A stretch of DNA of 64,000 nucleotides, taken from NCBI GenBank assembly GCA_965246905.1, contig CBDFFZ010000002.1:62001-126000 (forward strand). The letters are read 5' to 3'. The notes below the pieces were generated by a model. It saw only the letters and a program-made list of their open reading frames with translations. It did not search any database and had not been told where the DNA came from. Each line of letters opens with the position of its first letter. Within the stretch, counting starts at the first letter, position 1. This document shows, one piece after another, positions 61,577-64,000 of the stretch. The DNA is from UBA1952 sp965246905 (GTDB lineage: Bacteria; Bacteroidota; Bacteroidia; Chitinophagales; Chitinophagaceae). A program made the position numbers and the translations under genes.

Positions 61577-62143
61577 TCAGCGTAAGGCAGGAATTTCAGC
61601 AAGTGTAACAGGTACCAGCCCTTTCAATCCCGCATAATCCAGCGCGCTGCTGTAAAGATATTCATGAGGCAATGCTACAATACCCTGGCGTACCGGGTTA
61701 TAATGTGTATAGTTGATGCGCTGCTCCAGCCGGTCGAGCTTATCGAGGAGAACTGCGTGATTTTCATCTGTCCAGAATTTAAAATTTTCAGCCCGGCGGG
61801 TGCTTAGCGCATGGTATCTCATCTTTGGCAGCATCCATTCGCGGCGGCTTTCCGGCTCATACTGTATGGCAGCAACTATTTTTTTGCTGGTGAATTTCTT
61901 GAAATCCCGCATAAAGTCGGAAATCCGGTGCGGCGCATTCGTACGGGCTACAAGGTGCAGGTGATTGGTCATCAGTACCCAGGCAAATATCTCCAACCCT
62001 TTCGCTGTTACGCAATGCGTCAACGAATCGGTAATGATGGCTTTGTAGACAGGCCTCGTGAATACATCTATCCAGTCAACTACAGTGAAGGTGAGAAAAT
62101 AGATAGCATGTTGATCTGTAATGAAATAGCGGTCTCCGGACAT
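61577..62143 (-). CDS. REP-associated transposase (RAYT, Y1/HUH family)
   Basis: 188 residues from the ATG at 62143 (MSGDRYFITDQHAIYFLTFT), a family-like start; an ATG at 62173 is possible. HUH motif at 61-63 in MTNHLHLVAR, then the characteristic SRREWMLPKM and LEQRINYTHYNPVRQGIV. At the place where the catalytic Tyr of the family is usually found (FKKFTSKKI, residues 81-89) there is Phe, so activity needs another Tyr or is lost. These enzymes nick and mobilise REP palindromes. Its gene is enclosed by inverted copies of its own palindrome, as expected. Confidence 0.85.
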   Translation of the reverse strand: MSGDRYFITDQHAIYFLTFTVVDWIDVFTRPVYKAIITDSLTHCVTAKGLEIFAWVLMTNHLHLVARTNAPHRISDFMRDFKKFTSKKIVAAIQYEPESRREWMLPKMRYHALSTRRAENFKFWTDENHAVLLDKLDRLEQRINYTHYNPVRQGIVALPHEYLYSSALDYAGLKGLVPVTLAEIPALR

Positions 62144-62453
62144 AGTGGAAAGATAGGTGCCTTTTACCGGCATTGCAAAAGTATCGACGCGTGCATTCTT
62201 TCCTCGTCCGCGTTTGCAATGCGGATGCTCCCGGTGTTAGGTCCGTGACGCAAGGACTGTTAGTACCTTTGGGTTCTATATAGCCTGACTCTGTATTATA
62301 TCCTTATACCGGCTTTGCAAAAGCCTTGCCGGTGGCATCCGCGTTGCAAACGCGGACGAGGTTGCTGTGTGAGCTTGCGCTGTTGGAAGACAAAAAAAGC
62401 GGCGCTATTTTGTATCAAACAGCACCGCTTTTGCTTATTGGAATGCCTGGTTT
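62144..62453. repeat. REP palindrome copies on the right side of the RAYT gene
   Basis: No gene. Palindrome copies at 62204-62228 (one mismatch) and 62335-62359 in opposite orientation, a second palindrome GGCTTTGCAAAAGCC at 62311-62325, and the shared stretch GAGCTTGCGCTGTTGGAAGA. A 'GTCCGTGACGCAAGGACTG' stretch is the inverted counterpart of the left copies' edge. Confidence 0.8.
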
Positions 62454-64000
62454 TTACAGCAATCCCCGTATCCCGTCGATCACTGTTTGCAGTGTGCCAG
62501 TTTCCTGTCCGCCGGCTGTAGCCAGGAGTTTTTGCCCGCCGCCGCCGCCTTTGATGTAGGGAGCCACGTGGTCTTTAATAAGCTTGCCGGCATCCAGGTT
62601 TTTAGCGGCTGCCGCGCCTTCTGAGAGCGCGATGGCTACTGCCGCTTTGCCGCCTGCATTTGCGCAGAGCACTACAACCGCATTATGGCCAAGCGCATTC
62701 TTTGTATCGAGCGCCAGTTTTCTCAGGGCTTCCAGAGAATCTACAGTTACAATCTCGCCTAAAAATACCCCATCCCGGCCTTCCCCTAAGGGGAAGGGGA
62801 TGTTTCGTACGATCAGCTCTTCTGCCATTGCAGCGAGCATTTTATCTTCCATGCCTTCGAGCTTTTTGCGGAGTGTGGTTTGCTCTGCGAGCAATGTTTC
62901 TATGCTCTTGCCGAGACTTTTAGGATTTTTCAGGTGTGCTTTCGCTTCGCTTAATTCCTGCAGGAGTGTATGCACGAAATCTTCCGCAGCCTTGCCACTC
63001 ACTGCTTCTATACGGCGAACGCCTGCCGCCACGGCGCCTTCGCTTTTTATTTTGAAGAGGCCGAGCTCGCCCGTGCTGCCTACATGGGTGCCTCCGCACA
63101 GCTCGATGCTGTATGCAGGATCCATGACCACCACGCGTACCACATCGCCATACTTCTCGCCGAAGAGGGCCATTGCGCCCATTGCTACAGCCTCGTCCTT
63201 CGTCATGCGTTTAATGACTACAGGCACATTTTCGCGGATCTTTTCATTAACGATGGCTTCCACTTTTTCAACCTCCTCATCCGTCATTTTAGCGAAGTGC
63301 GAGAAGTCGAAACGAAGCTGATCGCCGTTCACGAGCGAGCCTTTCTGCGCTACGTGCGTGCCCAGCACACTGCGCAATGCAGCGTGTAAAAGGTGCGTGG
63401 CCGAATGGTGCACTTCTGTGGATTTACGGCGTTTGGTATCAATTTTGGCGAAAACTTTTCCATTCAGATCAAGAGGAATTATTCCTGCTGAATGAATGAT
63501 TAAATCATTTTCCTTTTTAGTATCTAAGATTGAAATAGAACCAATACCCTCAAATACAAGTTCGCCTTTATCGCCAACTTGACCACCGCTTTCTGCATAG
63601 AAAGGGGTTTCTTCAAGGACGATTTGAAAGCCTTCTTTACCCTTTGCGGTTATTTTTCGGTATCGCAAGACATTTGTTTCAACTTCTGAAGAATCGTAAC
63701 CGACAAATTTAGAATTGCCTTCTTTAAGAATGACCCAATCTTCGGTGTCAAGCGCAGTTGCAGCGCGGCTACGAGCTTTTTGTTCAGTGAGCCCCTTATT
63801 AAATCCTTCCTCATCAACAGTCCAGCCCCGCTCAGTCAATATTAATCTAGTCAAATCTATAGGGAATCCAAAAGTATCATAAAGCTCAAATGCACTTTTT
63901 CCAGACAATTGATTCTGCCCAACAAATGTTTCACCGCCTTTTGTGCTTTTAAATTCTTCAATGCTTAAACTCATTAACTGGTCAAGGGCCTCTTCACCAT
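62454..64000 (-). CDS. alaS: Alanine-tRNA ligase (AlaS), C-terminal part (runs off the right edge)
   Basis: About 515 residues are visible; the frame continues past base 64000 (the start lies outside). Editing-domain zinc ligands are present: STEVHHSATHLLHAAL (HxxxH) and SIELCGGTHVGS (CxxxH). It ends with the C-Ala domain (GGGGGQKLLATAGG). AlaS charges tRNA-Ala and hydrolyses mischarged Ser/Gly. Near the middle of the C-terminal part, residues NIPFPLGEGRDGVFLG are encoded by a palindromic stretch (62771-62800) that looks like an in-frame repeat insertion. Confidence 0.94.
   Translation of the reverse strand, partial: GEEALDQLMSLSIEEFKSTKGGETFVGQNQLSGKSAFELYDTFGFPIDLTRLILTERGWTVDEEGFNKGLTEQKARSRAATALDTEDWVILKEGNSKFVGYDSSEVETNVLRYRKITAKGKEGFQIVLEETPFYAESGGQVGDKGELVFEGIGSISILDTKKENDLIIHSAGIIPLDLNGKVFAKIDTKRRKSTEVHHSATHLLHAALRSVLGTHVAQKGSLVNGDQLRFDFSHFAKMTDEEVEKVEAIVNEKIRENVPVVIKRMTKDEAVAMGAMALFGEKYGDVVRVVVMDPAYSIELCGGTHVGSTGELGLFKIKSEGAVAAGVRRIEAVSGKAAEDFVHTLLQELSEAKAHLKNPKSLGKSIETLLAEQTTLRKKLEGMEDKMLAAMAEELIVRNIPFPLGEGRDGVFLGEIVTVDSLEALRKLALDTKNALGHNAVVVLCANAGGKAAVAIALSEGAAAAKNLDAGKLIKDHVAPYIKGGGGGQKLLATAGGQETGTLQTVIDGIRGLL

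Noticed and set aside
1..64000. tRNA or rRNA genes
   Set aside because: No stretch with a recognisable T-loop, anticodon arm or rRNA consensus was found by eye; a covariance search was not possible.

Overview
The window is a chromosomal segment of a Bacteroidota bacterium, most likely from the Chitinophagales/Chitinophagaceae. This is inferred from type IX secretion features (a gliding-type C-terminal domain protein next to a PorP/SprF protein, and an NHL protein with a sorting tail), the DUF4290-murA pair, promoters of the TTTG-N20-TAnnTTTG type, SusC-like outer-membrane proteins and a base composition near 50% GC. No rRNA, tRNA or CRISPR array was recognised.

Layout. 0-5 kb: end of a DinD/BRO-like gene, a CbpA-type J-protein, a lipoprotein, a TMEM175-like channel, a palindromic repeat cluster, a pterin dehydratase and an RRM protein. 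5.1-6.3 kb: a decayed IS5-family element with recognisable inverted ends. 6.5-13.5 kb: DUF4290-murA (MurA has Asp in place of the usual Cys), an ammonium transporter with a neighbouring barrel protein, and a UbiD decarboxylase. 13.4-16.4 kb: the mreB-mreC-mreD shape operon, with a four-helix-bundle gene inserted between mreB and mreC and bounded by inverted repeats. 16.7-23.5 kb: LolD-like ATPase, PduO adenosyltransferase, SPFH protein and secreted proteins. 23.6-24.5 kb: a barrel-protein relic and a YefM-YoeB toxin-antitoxin pair with a recognisable operator.

24.5-31.7 kb is a phenylacetate (paa) operon interrupted twice: paaA, a HEPN/MNT pair, paaB, paaC, three envelope-glycan genes (GT9 and two polytopic membrane proteins), then paaD. 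The genes overlap or nearly abut, so they are probably co-transcribed. A polysaccharide flippase, KorB without an adjacent alpha subunit, NadB, a second nucleotidyltransferase pair and PaaZ follow up to 39.3 kb. PaaABCD epoxidises phenylacetyl-CoA; PaaZ opens the ring and oxidises the aldehyde.

40-56.3 kb holds a secreted protein with an apparent one-base frameshift at its start, a TonB-type outer-membrane receptor, IspE, an orphan six-PAS histidine kinase, a broken acyltransferase, a membrane glycosyltransferase-like protein, a catalytically dead IS3-transposase-derived protein, and the type IX pair.

56.3-62.5 kb is an accessory island: an IS1595-type transposase coupled to a P63C-domain passenger, small unknown genes (two sharing an upstream element), an HTH protein, and a REP-associated transposase surrounded by six inverted copies of its palindrome. 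The window ends inside alaS, which carries an apparent in-frame palindromic-repeat insertion. Several other dispersed intergenic repeats occur in two copies each within the window.
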